Positions 1-12,618 of a DNA stretch of 64,000 nt are shown here, one piece after another. Position 1 is the first letter of the stretch; every line of letters starts with the position of its first letter. The stretch comes from Elysia crispata. Lineage: Eukaryota > Mollusca > Gastropoda > Plakobranchidae. The translations under genes and the position numbers were made by a program. The stretch lies in contig JAWDGP010001473.1 in the NCBI GenBank assembly GCA_033675545.1, positions 87,501-151,500 of the forward strand. Reading direction: 5' to 3'. Below the pieces are notes generated by a model. The model was not told where the DNA came from, ran no database searches, and saw only the letters and a program-made list of their open reading frames with translations.

Positions 1-900
1 TTATATTTTATATTTTTATTTTATATCGGTACACCCGCACCCAATCACTTCATTATTCCTTTTATAAGACTGTGAAAACATGAAAAATAAGCGCCTGTTT
101 CTGAATGGAAAAAATATGAAGATTTCCGTAGTACTTGCCACAAAATGATCTATACACACCAACTGTCAGCAATGATATCAATGTTTATCTATTGGGGCCT
201 GCGGCACTTTGTAGGCTCCTACAGTTCGGGTCGTAACCCATCAAGATCCGTTGAATAATAACATCAGGCGCCCACGTTGGTCATTTTGAAATCTAAGTTT
301 CAGTATAGGTCGTAACACGGGCAGCGTTCTGCGTTGATCGGAAAAAAAGTTCCAAGAAATAAAGTTATTAAGATACACTAAGGTATTGAAAATCGATATA
401 ACTTGGCTGTATCAGAAAATGATATGCAGCTCTGGGTAAGAGGAATCAGACGAGCGCACGCGCACAGGGTGGTACTACAGTTCAGCGTTACGGCATCTGA
501 ACTTAGCCGCGGCTTGCAGCACAAGGGTGGGGCTTGCTTCGGCATGGCAGATCAAGACGCGCGCGGCGCACCGCCGAGACAGGCCCAACTCGCGCGGGCT
601 TGTGGGCGAGGATGGGCAGGCGAGGTCCACTGAGGTAGGACTTTCCTCTGTTGAAATGAGCAGCTTCTTCGAACGACGCGATTTTAAAAGAACTTAATAT
701 ACTTCACGTCGATGTAAACATGTGAAACTCCAGGTATAGGTCGCAACTGGCATAAACAAAATCAAAGGGGGTCTAGAAACCAGATAAAACAGCACACCAT
801 CCGCTACAAAAAAAAAAGCCAAAGAAGTAAGAAAGAAATTAACAATAAAAATGACAATGCTGAAGGAGAGAAATTGAAATCTACATAAGCGAACGATAAA
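1..900. other. No gene seen; GC-richer patch at 400-640
   Basis: The patch at 400-640 is rich in CG dinucleotides and opens one 76-codon frame (403-633) without recognisable features. GTATAGGTCG with AAC recurs at about 304 and 735. It may be a CpG-rich regulatory stretch or part of an old element. Confidence 0.3.
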
Positions 901-922
901 AGGTGTTTTGAAAAAAAGGAGG

Positions 923-1050
<128 letters not shown>

Positions 1051-1099
1051 CATATAGATAGACACACACACATTCTACACACATGTGTCGCACAGAGTT

Positions 1100-1790
1100 G
1101 CAGGTTCGGTCTCCGTCCATACCATTCGTCCTCTCTCGTGTTTTTACACCTTTCGTCCTGAATGTCGGTCCCGAGCTACATCTTGGTTTGTGATTGCTTC
1201 TACTCTTCTATTGATTTCCTTATTAATCACCTGCACATGTAGATCCTTAGGTCTTTTTTAATCTTCGTTAGACTGCCATCTCTGTTACGTGACACACGGA
1301 CAACTTTTCGGATGAGGACAAACACATGCATGTACATTTAAGTCATATATGACTTAACAAAGCTCTGTGAAGTCACATCAGTCAAAGACTTTTTTTTATC
1401 CAAAAAGTAGTGTTTCAATTTATTATTATGAAATTCTCAAATAATCATGATTTGCCAACCAAAGTATTTTGTATTGTTTCATTAATTTAATTATGCGTTA
1501 TGAAAGCACACAGAAGAAATATGACATTACATGTCATGTAAAAAGTTCGTATATGCTAGGATTATCCTACTTACATTTTTTTTTTCAAAAAGAAAATGAG
1601 ATTGCAGAGTAACTTCAAAGTTTACAAAAATGTGTCTCAGTGCAGAAAAAAAAAACCCACATACAAAATTGACCTTTAAATTGTATGGGGAAAGAACAAT
1701 AATCTTAAGTACATGTAATATATTGCTTTCCAATAAAATATTTATCCTAACCTACAGTATCTTGAAAAAAAAAGGAACAAAAATAGACAA
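1100..1790. other. No gene seen
   Basis: AT-rich sequence with A and T runs. Reading frames here are short and of biased composition. Confidence 0.5.
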
Positions 1791-2047
1791 GCACAAATAG
1801 TTTGAAGCTGAATGTATTGGACTTTTTACATGTCCTCTACGAGAGGAGGATAGGAGCCAAGAGAGTCTGAAAGCTCAGAAAGTTAGAAAATTTACTAGAA
1901 AGGGAACAAATACCAAAGTAGTCAAGGCTAACAGGAAATATAAAAAAGTTTACTTAAGATGGGATGGAAAACCAGAGCAGAAAAAAATTAAGAAGCAGTC
2001 CTCTACTTATGATGGGGCCAAAACCACAGCAGTCAAAGCCAAAAAAT
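1790..2047 (+). other. Lys-rich open stretch without ATG, with degenerate tandem repeat
   Basis: One frame is open between a TAG and a TAA and reads RKFTRKGTNTKVVKANRKYK and then KVYLRWDGKPEQKKIKK. A motif like GTCCTCTAC with ATGGG nearby recurs near 1831, 1998 and 2105. It could be a decayed repeat-protein exon or a remnant of an element. No family was recognised. Confidence 0.2.
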
Positions 2048-2793
2048 AAATGACCTCAAATGAGATGGGATTTAAAAAAACATGAGTCACTGGTAACAGA
2101 AAAAGTCCTCTACTAAATTTGGGATGAAAAAAAAAACAGAAAAAAGTTTCAACAAATCTCTACTTGAAATAGAATACAACAGTGTGAAAGAATATAAAAA
2201 GTCGCTTATACAAATAGGAACAGCAGCAGAAGAATCCAATACTAGCAATAAAACGAAAACCAAGAGAGTTTGTGATGATTTAACCATATTTTATAAAAAT
2301 GAAAAGACACTACATCCAAAAAGCCAATGGGTTAATTACAAAGCTGATGTTCATCATGGCTCTAGCAGAGAGTCATCATGGCTGCAGCTGAATGTAATGA
2401 TAGATAAAGCAACAATTTTATATCTCCTGATTCTGATAAGAATGAATCAAATAGAAAATATGCTTTTTAAGTTCCAAATTACCTGTTCCTAACATGACCT
2501 TTTTTTTTTTTTTCGATCCTCTTAAAATTCTTATTTTGTTTTTACATAGTATGAGTGTCAAGGGAAACTAAAGAAGTCGAAGGATAGGATTCAAAGAAAC
2601 TTTCACAGGGAAAAATAAGTTCAATTCATGCTGGCAAAATTTGGTCATTTTAACTTACCAAGTACACAAACCTAGAAGGCTTAAATGAGCTTGCTGATGA
2701 TTAAGTGGATAAATGACATAGCCCCAAATCATATGGTTACATCTATATATATATCATGGACAACCAAAAGCAATGTGAATAGCAAAGATTTGC

Positions 2794-3105
2794 ATGCAAC
2801 ATTCCAAGGGGGTAAAAGCAGCACCTAGTGCCTTTATGAGACAGCTAGGGGTTAGTATGTGTGAAAAAAAAGACGAAGGAAGAAAATTGTATACCTGCTC
2901 TGCATCAAGGTCAGCTCCACTTGCAACAGAGCCAACAATCGAAGACTTGTGCTTCAATAATGGGGAGGATGGGAAACAACGCATATCAGACACATTGGTG
3001 AAGTTTTTGGCACGTGTAAAGCTTACGAAGCCACAATTAATTCATCAGGCAAAATCATGCCTCAGCATGTACAAATTAAGAGGCACAAACAGCCAATGGA
3101 TTTGA
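2794..3105 (+). other. Unrecognised 103-codon open frame
   Basis: ATG-initiated frame with fairly even composition (CEKKDEGRKLYTCSASRSA, then LVKFLARVKLTKPQLIHQ). Coding-like sequence continues weakly beyond its stop, which suggests a decayed gene or element. There is no domain, no clear splice sites and no close neighbour that explains it. Confidence 0.2.
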
Positions 3106-3516
3106 GGCCAATAATGGGTTACAGTCAACTCAAAGACCAAGAACTTGTAGGCATTCAAAAACATCAAAAGGTCAAAGGAAACATTTAAATGGACCTCCAC
3201 ATAATCATGATGATGTATATAAGATTGGATGGAAATTAAGTTCACACAAGACTGGCGCCAGTTTTTGGAGATGATTTCTGTTATAGAAATTTAAAAACAA
3301 ATTACTTTTTCTGTAATTTTTGAAGACGCACAAAAGATAAACAGTCATTGCAATTCTCTTCATTCTACATCAGTAAAAGAGCAAATAAATAATACGAGTC
3401 CCTTTTTTGCTGTAAAAAGTTTCAAGTCTATATAAGTTAGTCAAAGTATTTTTAAATATTTACAAGAGAGGTATAAATTAAAGGTTCAAAGCAGAAAGAT
3501 AGCTCATAATAAATAC

Positions 3517-3579
3517 CTTTGGGTCAAATTCTTTTCCATCTTGAGTCTTGACTAAAGGCACATTGACATCCCGATTCAT
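3517..3579 (-). CDS. Possible first coding exon of a minus-strand gene
   Basis: On the minus strand, GCCGCC directly precedes an ATG, a strong animal start context. Twenty-one codons (MNRDVNVPLVKTQDGKEFDP then K) run to a GTATTT donor, phase 0. A CACCTCCAG acceptor lies about 40 bp upstream, so the exon may also carry 5' UTR. I did not recognise the protein, and no following exon between 1 and 3500 could be assigned with confidence. Confidence 0.3.
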
Positions 3580-3599
3580 GGCGGCTGGCCTATCTTGGT

Positions 3600-4760
3600 T
3601 TTTTTCTCTTTTAGCTGGAGGTGAAATCAGCAAAGTAAACCTAATTGAATGCCAAAAATCATGAAAAGTTTGGCTGTCCCATGAAGTTCAAATGTCACAC
3701 TTGCTTTACAAAGCTTGTCAGAAATTCTGAAAGACAAACAAACAGGTTTTCAGCCATTCATTTTTTCATTTCTGAAGGCATTGAAGTAACATTAGCTCTG
3801 CCAAAAAATGTTATTTTTTTCATTAGATAAAGTTAGAAGTTATCATGACAGTTCAATTGCACTAAGAAACAACACATGTATGCTTTATGGCTTTATTTCA
3901 TGCTAAGATTTGTCAGAAAAAAGTATAAGACATCTGAAATCACCCAATCCAACAGACACACAGACTCTTCTTCTCAGAGGATTTAGCTGTCACATATCTT
4001 AGGCATTACTCACTTTGCCATTGTTAGATGTAATTTAAAAGATTATAGAAATTGTATGTAAAATAATATTCAAATAACTAGGTGTAAGTTTTTCTCTTTC
4101 AGAGGTCTAAGTAACTATTGGTATTCCAAGGCTTTTGACATTATTTGTCTCTAAAATCTAAGAGACATAGGTAACAACTCAATCGGTTATTTTTTCGACC
4201 ACAAAATCAATCTTGAAGCAAATCATTTTTCTTTCAATGCAAGCCTTATGTATGCTAAATTCTTATTTAAAAAAAAAACAGTAATTCATACACGATACTG
4301 TAATCTTACATGGCTGTCGATTATAATACAATAGTTACACTGATTAACAAAACGAGAAAATATTAAAATTGATATTCATAATCATAGATATGTAAATCTT
4401 TCACCTTAAAGATTTTGCAACATGGGCATGTGTGATAATGTGAACCATTGAAATATTAATGTGAATTAAACAATATATTCATCTAACTGATTTTGGTTGG
4501 AGACGTGCTCTTGTTAGATTTTTATAAAAAAATATTGAAAAATAAGTTACAAAATATGTAAAATGCTAGGAACGGTAGAAATCTTTTTGGTTTGACCTTG
4601 GTTTCTGTTAAAGGAAAAATATTTTTGAACTGAAAACAGATTTGCTTCAGCTATGTATTTTAGTTTTAACTTAGCAGTTTAAGAGCATTTAGCTGCAGAT
4701 AGGTTAGAGATTGGATTGTAAGAAAACCGGTGCCCTCAGTGAGATTTCTTTGTTTTGTGA
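3600..4760. other. No gene seen
   Basis: AT-rich sequence upstream of the minus-strand exon at 3517-3579 and up to the pogo-like element. A promoter for that exon would lie here, but no TATA box at a convincing distance was found. Confidence 0.4.
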
Positions 4761-4762
4761 TA

Positions 4763-5604
4763 CAGTGAAATCTGCTTGAAGTCAACACCTTGGGGCAAAA
4801 AAAAGGCTTGACTTTAAGCAAGGTTGACTTTATTTATTTCCAGGAAACAAGTCCGGAAAATCATGTTATAAAAACAGGTGGTCTCCTTTTGCAATGTCTT
4901 CATTTCGTTATTTATGATAGTGGTCTCCCTTTGCTGTGTCTCCATTTTGTTACTTACAGCTATAGTGTAGTAGATTTATGCAAGTTATTTAGGCAAAGAG
5001 ACAACCACATAAATCTAAATAGAGGTTTATTTAAACAATTGATGTTCTATACACAAAAACACAAAATATGCGTAAATGCCTACAATTCTTGCTATATTTA
5101 TTCAGCTTTATCCTCTTTTATCTGGGTTGGGACCATTATTACTTTTGTGTTCTTTTCACCAAAAAAATGATGCGAGCCCACAATAAGTTAGGTCTACACA
5201 CACACACACACATACACAGAGCCTCTATCCTGCCCATGCTTTAAGCACCTTTCTTTGTTACTGTCACAATATGAATTGACCTGTGGTCACAACTGCGCAA
5301 GACCACACTAACTTAGCTAGGCCTTGTTAAGCATGTTATTAATACACAGTGACTTACTGACTGTATTGGATATACAAACAGATATATCCCGCCCACACAT
5401 CCCTATGCATCCCTGTTTTTATGGGTTTCACCTTTTCCTACCCACTTGGAGGAGTTGACTTTAAGTGAAAATGGCCCCCAAGCCGTTGATTTTATCAGAA
5501 AATCAATTACTTAAACAAAGACAGAAAAAAAAGGGGCTGCAGAGTGGTGTTGTCTTCAAGCAAGAGTTGACTTTTAGCGAGTTGACTTCAAGCGGATTCC
5601 AGCG
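4763..5604. mobile_element. Pogo-like non-autonomous DNA transposon (copy 1)
   Basis: Terminal inverted repeats start CAGTGAAATCTGCTTGAAGT on the left and, on the minus strand at the right, CGCTGGAATCCGCTTGAAGT. Both ends are flanked by TA (4761-4762 and 5605-5606), the target duplication of the Tc1/mariner/pogo superfamily. CAGTG-type ends are usual for pogo/Tigger. The 842-bp interior has no transposase frame and carries a (CA)n run near 5200. A diverged, shortened relative lies at 27244-27775. Confidence 0.65.
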
Positions 5605-5679
5605 TATATAAAAAAGGGCTTCTATGTGAATGTGAAAATTTATTCAATACCCTCTCCAAGTCTAAAATAGGTTTCAGAC

Positions 5680-6165
5680 ACAACCATGGACGCAACAGCA
5701 CTAAAATGGCATCAAGAATAGCGCACCCAAAATAGAGTTTTCAGAGAATGAAATCAATACCAACAAATAACCACATCTCGATTCAGACAAGAAGAAGAGC
5801 CCTGGAGTGCTATATATTGAATGTGAGGCCAGGACAATTTCAAAACAGTTACAAAAGAAACTGGAGTGGAAGCAACAGAAATGTGGTTCCTTTGGAGAAT
5901 CTTATGGACTGCAAGGAAATCAAACGAAACAATGTTACAAGAAGCCGACACAACATAATCACTCATGAATAGAATATAATATGTAAACGCCCAGCAACCT
6001 ATTTGGCTATGTGATGAGAAGAGAAAAACTAAAACATCTTTTGACAACTGGAATGATCGAGGGAAAGTGAGCGGTGGATAACAACGTGAAAAGATGTTGG
6101 ATGAACTAACAAAGTAGCTCAAAGTAGGAAGAGTGACAGAAGCATTTTCACATTTGTTAGTTCCG
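5680..6165 (+). mobile_element. LINE fragment, RTE-like family, C-terminal part
   Basis: In shifting frames the + strand shows the signature of the domain after the reverse transcriptase: TNNHISIQTRRRALECY, a MWFL-like block, LQEADTT and then EKMLDELTK-LKVGRVTEA. The same peptides occur in the element at 51165-52290. Several frameshifts and stops are present, so it is dead. It begins about 75 bp after the right end of the pogo-like element. Confidence 0.65.
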
Positions 6166-6239
6166 CTTTTTAAGTGAAAAGGTACCATTTGACCAAACAA
6201 ATGAAAAAAAATACACTTTGTAAAAACAACCACTTACAA

Positions 6240-8090
6240 ACACCACTGTTATGCGTGATGTTTTTTTATTAACGAAATGGTTACAGATTCAATACAAAAC
6301 TGTAATGAATTAAATTTTGTGGTCTAATGGTATACCAAACTATATCTGTTACTTCTTCAACATATATGCTTGGAAGAATACATTATCAATTTTATAAGAA
6401 AATCTTGTGGAAATGAAAAATAAAAACTTGCATGAAATCATCCATCTCGGTTGCTAATGACCTTTTGAGAATTGCTCATATATGATGCTGTAGGTTTTTG
6501 TTTTTGGTAGTTCAATTTTAGAAAATGATTTGCACTTACTTAAGGCACTTATAAATTCTATGTGGCAAATATTGGCCCGTTGAAAATTTGAATCGAGAGT
6601 ATTTTCAGCTAATAAGTCCTCCGTTTCTTAGAAGCCCTCTTTAGTATTTTAATGGAGATACAATTCTCAATCGCAAGCACGTCCTGGATCTGCTCTTTAG
6701 TTTTAACCTTAGTCGTGCGTACCCATTATATTTAAGCTTTACCGTGACGATAACTGGACGCTGTGATGCCATTAAATGTAAGGGCTGAGGCTACGAGCCG
6801 GGTCCTGCGGCGCCATTATTATTAGTGGCTGACTGGCAGGCCTATTTGAAACGGCATTATCTTCTAAACACCCCATTGTATATGCTCGGCAGACTTTATA
6901 TTTTTTCTAAGAATATCAACCAATGAAAAGGTGACAATTTCTCCCTGTTTGAACTACTGGGAGGCGATCGAGAGCCCCTGAGGTATGAAGAACAAATAGC
7001 AATCTAGGCACGTCTGTCGGAATCATGTTATGAGATGGGTAGTTGATGTTACTGATACATGGGGAACCTGCTTCCTTTTTTGCATGTGTTTGTTACAAAG
7101 ACCGAAGAGGAAATAAAAGAACTAGACAGCGGTGACTTTATCACATGGCCCTATCCACATAGCCCTTCCTTCCCCCTTACTTGTCCCCCAACTTCCATCT
7201 TCCACCCTCAATGCAGAGTCCTGACAAAGACTTGGTATGAGCACTGCTCCCAGACTTCCTCGAATTATGTGGATTGCAGCTAGTAATGGTGTTTGATATA
7301 AGGAGGTTAATTTTTGTAATAACATAAGATCAAACCAATCTTGTAACAGGTTAATGCATCAAAGTCTCTTGTCGCTATAAGGACGAGTAAGAAAGGGAGG
7401 GGTATCAAGTCTTTGCCTTTGTTGTTGGTAATTTTGATATGCTGTCAGCTACCACTATGTGTCCAATGTTCAGATTGTTGAATGAATGTTTTACTTGATG
7501 TCTCATAAGTTGTTTGAGACATTGATTATGGAAGTGCCTGATAAGCAATGAGGGCAAACCTTGCTGTTTGGTCTGATTGTCTTCTTTCTCCTCTTTTGTC
7601 TCACTTATCACCCCAACCACTCTCTATGCTTAGTTATAATAGAACTTCATTGTGCTTGTATTTAGTTGTACATGTATCTGTATAGTTACATGAAGTCTCT
7701 TTGAACAAAAGGACTACACACTGACTTTTGAGGCCTTGACTCAAATGGAAGACCGAACCAGACTCAAAGGTTTGCTTGTTCTAAATGCGTTATAATCTTT
7801 TCCTGCTTAGTTCTCATACCAGCCACCCCTCCCTCTAACACACAAACTAAATTAATACGTATGTGTTTTAATTTCAGTGAAAATCCAAGTTTCATCTAAG
7901 GAATTGCAATTATTGTAAATTGAAATTATTGTATCCAATCAACCTCTCTTTAAAAACTTATTTTTCTCCAAGACTATTTCTATAACTGCTCCCTTCATAA
8001 ACTTAGAACCATGAAACATATAAAAAAGTTGTCACCTTGGAAAAAAATATATGTTACTTAAAATTTGTTTTCACAACAAAAGTCCATAAA
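6240..8090. other. No gene seen
   Basis: Mostly AT-rich, with a moderately GC-richer patch at 6700-6860 that has no recognised content. Open frames at 7059-7283 and 7405-7620 lack domain signals. Confidence 0.4.
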
Positions 8091-9183
8091 ACTGCAGATA
8101 TTGGCCCAACTCATGTCAGGCTTCACAATTGAATGTTTCCCAACGAAATCAAAACTTGTAGTTTAACTCACTTGAGGCGGGCCCCCAAACTGGTTTCCTT
8201 TCCCCCGGGACCAGCAATTTTGGGGCATTTTAAAAAATTCACTAAAATTACAATTTCTATTCCTTTGCTAAGATTTTTTTACATAAAAATTATTAACATG
8301 TCAGTATTCATAAACAGTTTACTTTAAAACAATAGATTGATTTTTCTTTCTTTTTAAATGATTTATTGAAAACTAGCAAGATTAAGTGTTTTTGAAAAAA
8401 GTTTCTGCTGGATGAATGTAAATAAAATCTGTTGAAAACCCATGATATATAGAGCTAGATCTCGACCTAGGTGTAAATTTAGAGCTACTCGAATTAATAG
8501 GTCTAGATCTAGACTTCAGCCCACTAATCTTGCTTGCTTTTGTGTTGTAGATCCAGATCTAGACTAAGGTCTAGAACTGACAGCCTTGCAGGAAGATTTA
8601 GGGTGTCACTTGCTTTAGAAACTGATACAGTATCAAGTTCATCAGAATCATTCCCACTTGTTTCTACCATGTATTCAGCATCGCCATCGTCAATAACATC
8701 AAGATCTAGATATAGATCTACCTCAGAATCGCTAGAGTCTACTGAAGCCATAATGATTGAACAATGAGGGAAGAGAAACTGAAACTGTTTTTCAAGTCCC
8801 TCTCTCCCCCTCCCGATAGTTAAATAAGTTACTGACCGATTTCCGGGAAACTCCGCATGAAGTGAAACAAATGGCTGACCCAGCCTTTACGGCAGGTGCA
8901 CCAATTTTCGGTGCAGAATAGCATGATATTTAGGGTAGTTTGATGATGCGCCCAGGGATGGCGTATCTGCCCAGCTTAACAGATCGGCGATGCGCCAAAA
9001 CATGGCACATCTGCCTCAAGTGACTAGTGAGTTATTGGGATTTTAGAGCAACATAAAACTCTTATATCCTGAAAAGTATTCATTTGTGACTAATAAAATC
9101 TTCATATTCGTGTTCAGCATGTCAAATTCATGTAGAAATATACAATTTTAAAGCTTAGGGGGAGTTGTGCCAATATCTGCATT
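8091..9183. mobile_element. Putative TIR DNA transposon with acidic reading frame
   Basis: TGCAGATATTGGCCCAACTC at about 8093 is mirrored by the minus-strand sequence TGCAGATATTGGCACAACTC at about 9184. TTAA follows the right end; the left flank is AAAAC, so a TTAA duplication is only half supported. Inside, the minus strand from 8751 to 8524 encodes 75 residues starting MASVDSSDSEVDLYLDLD, acidic like the N-terminus of piggyBac-type transposases, but no catalytic region follows. Subterminal repeats of the GCGCC-ATGGC-ATCTGCC type lie at 8948 and 8992. Confidence 0.45.
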
Positions 9184-9342
9184 AATGCCCAAAGTCTATC
9201 TAGATACTTTTTTGTGAACTACAATAGTCATTGTACCAACACAGGCAATCTGCTCTGACACATGCATAGTCCAGAAGCTAACTGGCCGTGGAAACTGTAC
9301 AATTTTCCGCCCTACCTGTGGGTAACCGCGTTAGCAGGAGTA

Positions 9343-9382
9343 GCTAGAATCTAGCTAGATCTAGATCTAGATCTAGATCTAG
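9343..9382. repeat. TCTAGATC palindromic repeat cluster
   Basis: AGATCT and TCTAGA units alternate without a break for about 35 bp, after a looser GCTAGAATCTAGC palindrome. Looser clusters of the same motif occur at 8448-8576 and 14808-14860. Single copies lie near 13358, 18750, 19027, 19258, 27551 and 41385. Confidence 0.8.
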
Positions 9383-9384
9383 CC

Positions 9385-10225
9385 CATATATTATTAAAAG
9401 TCGTTTAGAATCTCAACGTCTAGAAATCTTGATCCCAGACCGAAAATAGTATGATCAGCTGATTCGGTGCTCTATTCCTAGTATAATATAATCTAAGATC
9501 TAGATCTAATGAAAAAAGTTAATAAAATTTGTAAACACTTAACTGTCGCAATTTACTTTTAGGACATATATGGCTTAGGCTAAAGGAAGTTACCCACTCT
9601 TGCACTGAGAACTTACGGAGCTTTAGATTCTCAGAAACTCTGGTTGGATTTCGCATAATCTGGGTCTTACCTAGATATACAACATTTTGATCTATTTTAG
9701 AAAGCAAATATATAAATGTAAGAATTTTGCTACAGTACAATTTCTGACGATAAACAATGTTAATTTTTTCATGAAAAACAAGAACTCTTTACAACTGAGG
9801 CAAAAATGTCATAAGTTCTAAAAATTATCCAGAGTTGTCGACTCTTTTGTAATGACAGAGAGCTGTACTCTGCTTTCACCAGTATTAATTACAGTATTAT
9901 CATAATTATAATAATATAATAATATTCTTAGATTTTTTAATAGCGCTGCGATCGAGGTTTAATTCAGATTCTAATCTCTCTTATGAATTATTTTAATAAT
10001 TTTTAGATATTTTGTAATATACTTAAACCTCAATTCAATAATAACTGATCACTAATTTTCTAAAAATCAAAATTTATTTATAACGTTAGATCATTTAAAC
10101 ATTTTATAATGGTATAAGTTAAAAATCCTTTGATGGATCGCATATGAAACGGGATTCACTATCGAAATAATAAAACTTAAAAAAGTCTCTTCAAAGAACA
10201 CCAGATAGCTGTGAGAATCATTGAT
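9385..10225. other. No gene seen
   Basis: AT-rich sequence between the TCTAGATC cluster and the LINE fragment. It contains AATAATATAATAATATTC-type low complexity near 9910. Confidence 0.5.
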
Positions 10226-10229
10226 AAAA

Positions 10230-10933
10230 CATCTGATACGGATGTGCAGAAAATATTATGAGTCACGTAGACTTTGATCCAAATTCTAGCAAATATAAAA
10301 GCCTCAAAACTGGTGGCCATGAACTAAGATATGCCGATGACACTATCCTCTTCTCCACCACTCCAACGGGCTAAGAAGAACTGGCGATTAACACTGTTTA
10401 AAAAAAAATCTCAGAGCGACGCTCTCTAAATACCAAAAAGATAAAGATCATGAAAATAGATAAACTGAAACTGCTCCCCAAAATAAAAGTCGATAATATA
10501 ACGTTACAAGTTGGTAATGAATTCCAGTATCTTAGTAGGCTACAATATTAGCCTTCAGCGGAAACATCAGCAGCGCAGTCAGAAGGCGCTGTGCAATGGC
10601 CCTTCTAAAACTAATGATGATGAAAATTCTGGCATAGCAAATCCAAACCCACTAGAATCAAACATTTAACGACTTCTAGATTCCCTATTGCCACATATGG
10701 CCCTGAAATCTGGACTTTAAACAACACTTATTTAAATAAATGATACAGCATCGTATCTAAAAAAGAATGGATAGAGAAAAGAATACATTAATCTATCCTT
10801 ATTGAACTTGGCACAGGAAAAGGATGGTCGATGAACACAATATAAAAAAGGAGACTGGCACACCTATGTCACGCCAAACGACACCAAAAGACTGGAAAAC
10901 ATCATTCTGGAAGGGTAAATGTCAGGAAATAGA

Positions 10934-11023
<90 letters not shown>

Positions 11024-11160
11024 GCAAGAAGATGAAGTGATATCATAGAGAGGTATTTGAAAACAGACTTAACAACAGAGGGAAGCATGGCTGCAGACAG
11101 AGACCTCTGTAGAACGGCCATCATGAAAACGACGTTCCTGGAGGAGCATGCTACATGAAA
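10230..11160 (+). mobile_element. LINE fragment, reverse transcriptase and C-terminal part, RTE-like
   Basis: The + strand shows LRYADDTILFSTTPTG (YADD is the reverse transcriptase active site) near 10328, then KIKVDNITLQV and EFQYL, and at the end MAADRDLWRTAIMKTTFLEEHA near 11085-11155. The clade is inferred from this layout, as in invertebrate endonuclease-reverse transcriptases. Frames are broken, and a (GA)n plus (GACA)n array (10939-11023) sits within the former coding region. The 5' part with the endonuclease is missing, as usual for 5'-truncated LINEs. Confidence 0.7.
10939..11023. repeat. (GA)n plus (GACA)n microsatellite inside a LINE
   Basis: About 50 bp of GA pass directly into about eight GACA units. 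LINE coding sequence flanks both sides. Confidence 0.95.
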
Positions 11161-11164
11161 AAAT

Positions 11165-12470
11165 AAGTTAAAATAAAAGAGCGACTATGCATTCCCGCAA
11201 GTCAATGCTCCTGGTGACACTTTTTACGGTAATTAATAGCCATTTCATGAAAGTTTACAAAGATCTTTAGATACAATAGCACATATTCAATTGGGGAAAA
11301 GTGTGATCCTAAGGTCACACAAGCAATCTGCTATTTTATCAATTAAAGGGATCAACACATAGATCTAGATATATTACAATGGCTTTTTTTTTCGCTTTGG
11401 TCTGTTTTTTAAGGTAGAGTCTCAATATAAACGTTGTATTCCAAATTATCTCTAAAGATAGTTCAATTCTTCGCAAAAGACAACAAATTGAATCGGGGAG
11501 TCAAATTTGCGAACTTCTTTCAAATCTTTTAAACTTCTTTCAATTTTATTGTCTATACAAACAGGATTGCCAAAGAGACGTTAATTTTACACCGAAAAAA
11601 TTATGTTGAACATGAACTATAGTTCTTTATCTTGGATTTCCTTATTATAACGGTGCGATTAAATGTCATTTCCAAATAATGTATTGCAAGTCAAGAGAGA
11701 TCTAAATTTAAGTCAAATATCCTAGTATTAATGCAAATTAAGCCTTTGAAAAATTGGACTGATATTCATATCAGAAAGAGATACAAAGTCTTGAAAGTAA
11801 AAATTCAGCCCGAACAGGAAACAAAACAAAAGTATATGTATTGCTGGATGGTTATATTGACCGGGAAGTTTTAGCATATATATTCCTACGCCACCAAAGA
11901 ACAAAAATTTGACCATATGATGTGATGTGTTTCCTCACTTCAAATTAATATGGTTGATGTGGAGGTTTCATGTAAGAAAGCTAAACGCAAACAGAAGAGG
12001 CTTACAATTGTAAAAGAGACAAATACCTAGACTTGAAGAAAAAGCTAGAAAATATCTGGCGTCCAAAGTAAGAAAATTCCATTTGAAAATTGCGCCAGAG
12101 GATTAATGGAATTGTCAGCCTATGAACTTTCCAGCAAACGCTACATATCTGGGAACAAAAGATCACGGACTCTAAAACTCTTAGCTATCTTACGGCTAAA
12201 TACATTCTCGAGATCGAAAAATGAGCATCCCCTTTGCAAGCAATAAAATTACGCAATCATAGTGGATTCGGTTGGATAAAAAAAAGAATAAGAATACTGA
12301 TTAGATTAAAAAAAAAAAAAAACTTGGTGTGACCCAGCCTTCTTATATTGTCATAATTTTAAGCCGAAACACTTGCCTTATAAGTGAGGACTTCTTGCTT
12401 TCCAGTTTCCAGATAAGTAATGTCTACAATTCTTCCTTATGAAAGTTGCAACTTCTAATTTTGCTGCTGC
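11165..12470. other. No gene seen
   Basis: AT-rich sequence after the LINE 3' end. The 62-codon frame at 11728-11916 on the minus strand shows no family features. Confidence 0.5.
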
Positions 12471-12616
<146 letters not shown>

Positions 12617-12618
12617 CA

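Noticed and set aside
403-633. 76-codon frame in a GC-rich patch
   Set aside because: No domain, no splice sites and a composition explained by local GC content. A CpG-rich patch by itself is not evidence of a gene.
5754-6233. 159-codon minus-strand frame
   Set aside because: It is the antisense of LINE coding sequence, whose family peptides are on the + strand.
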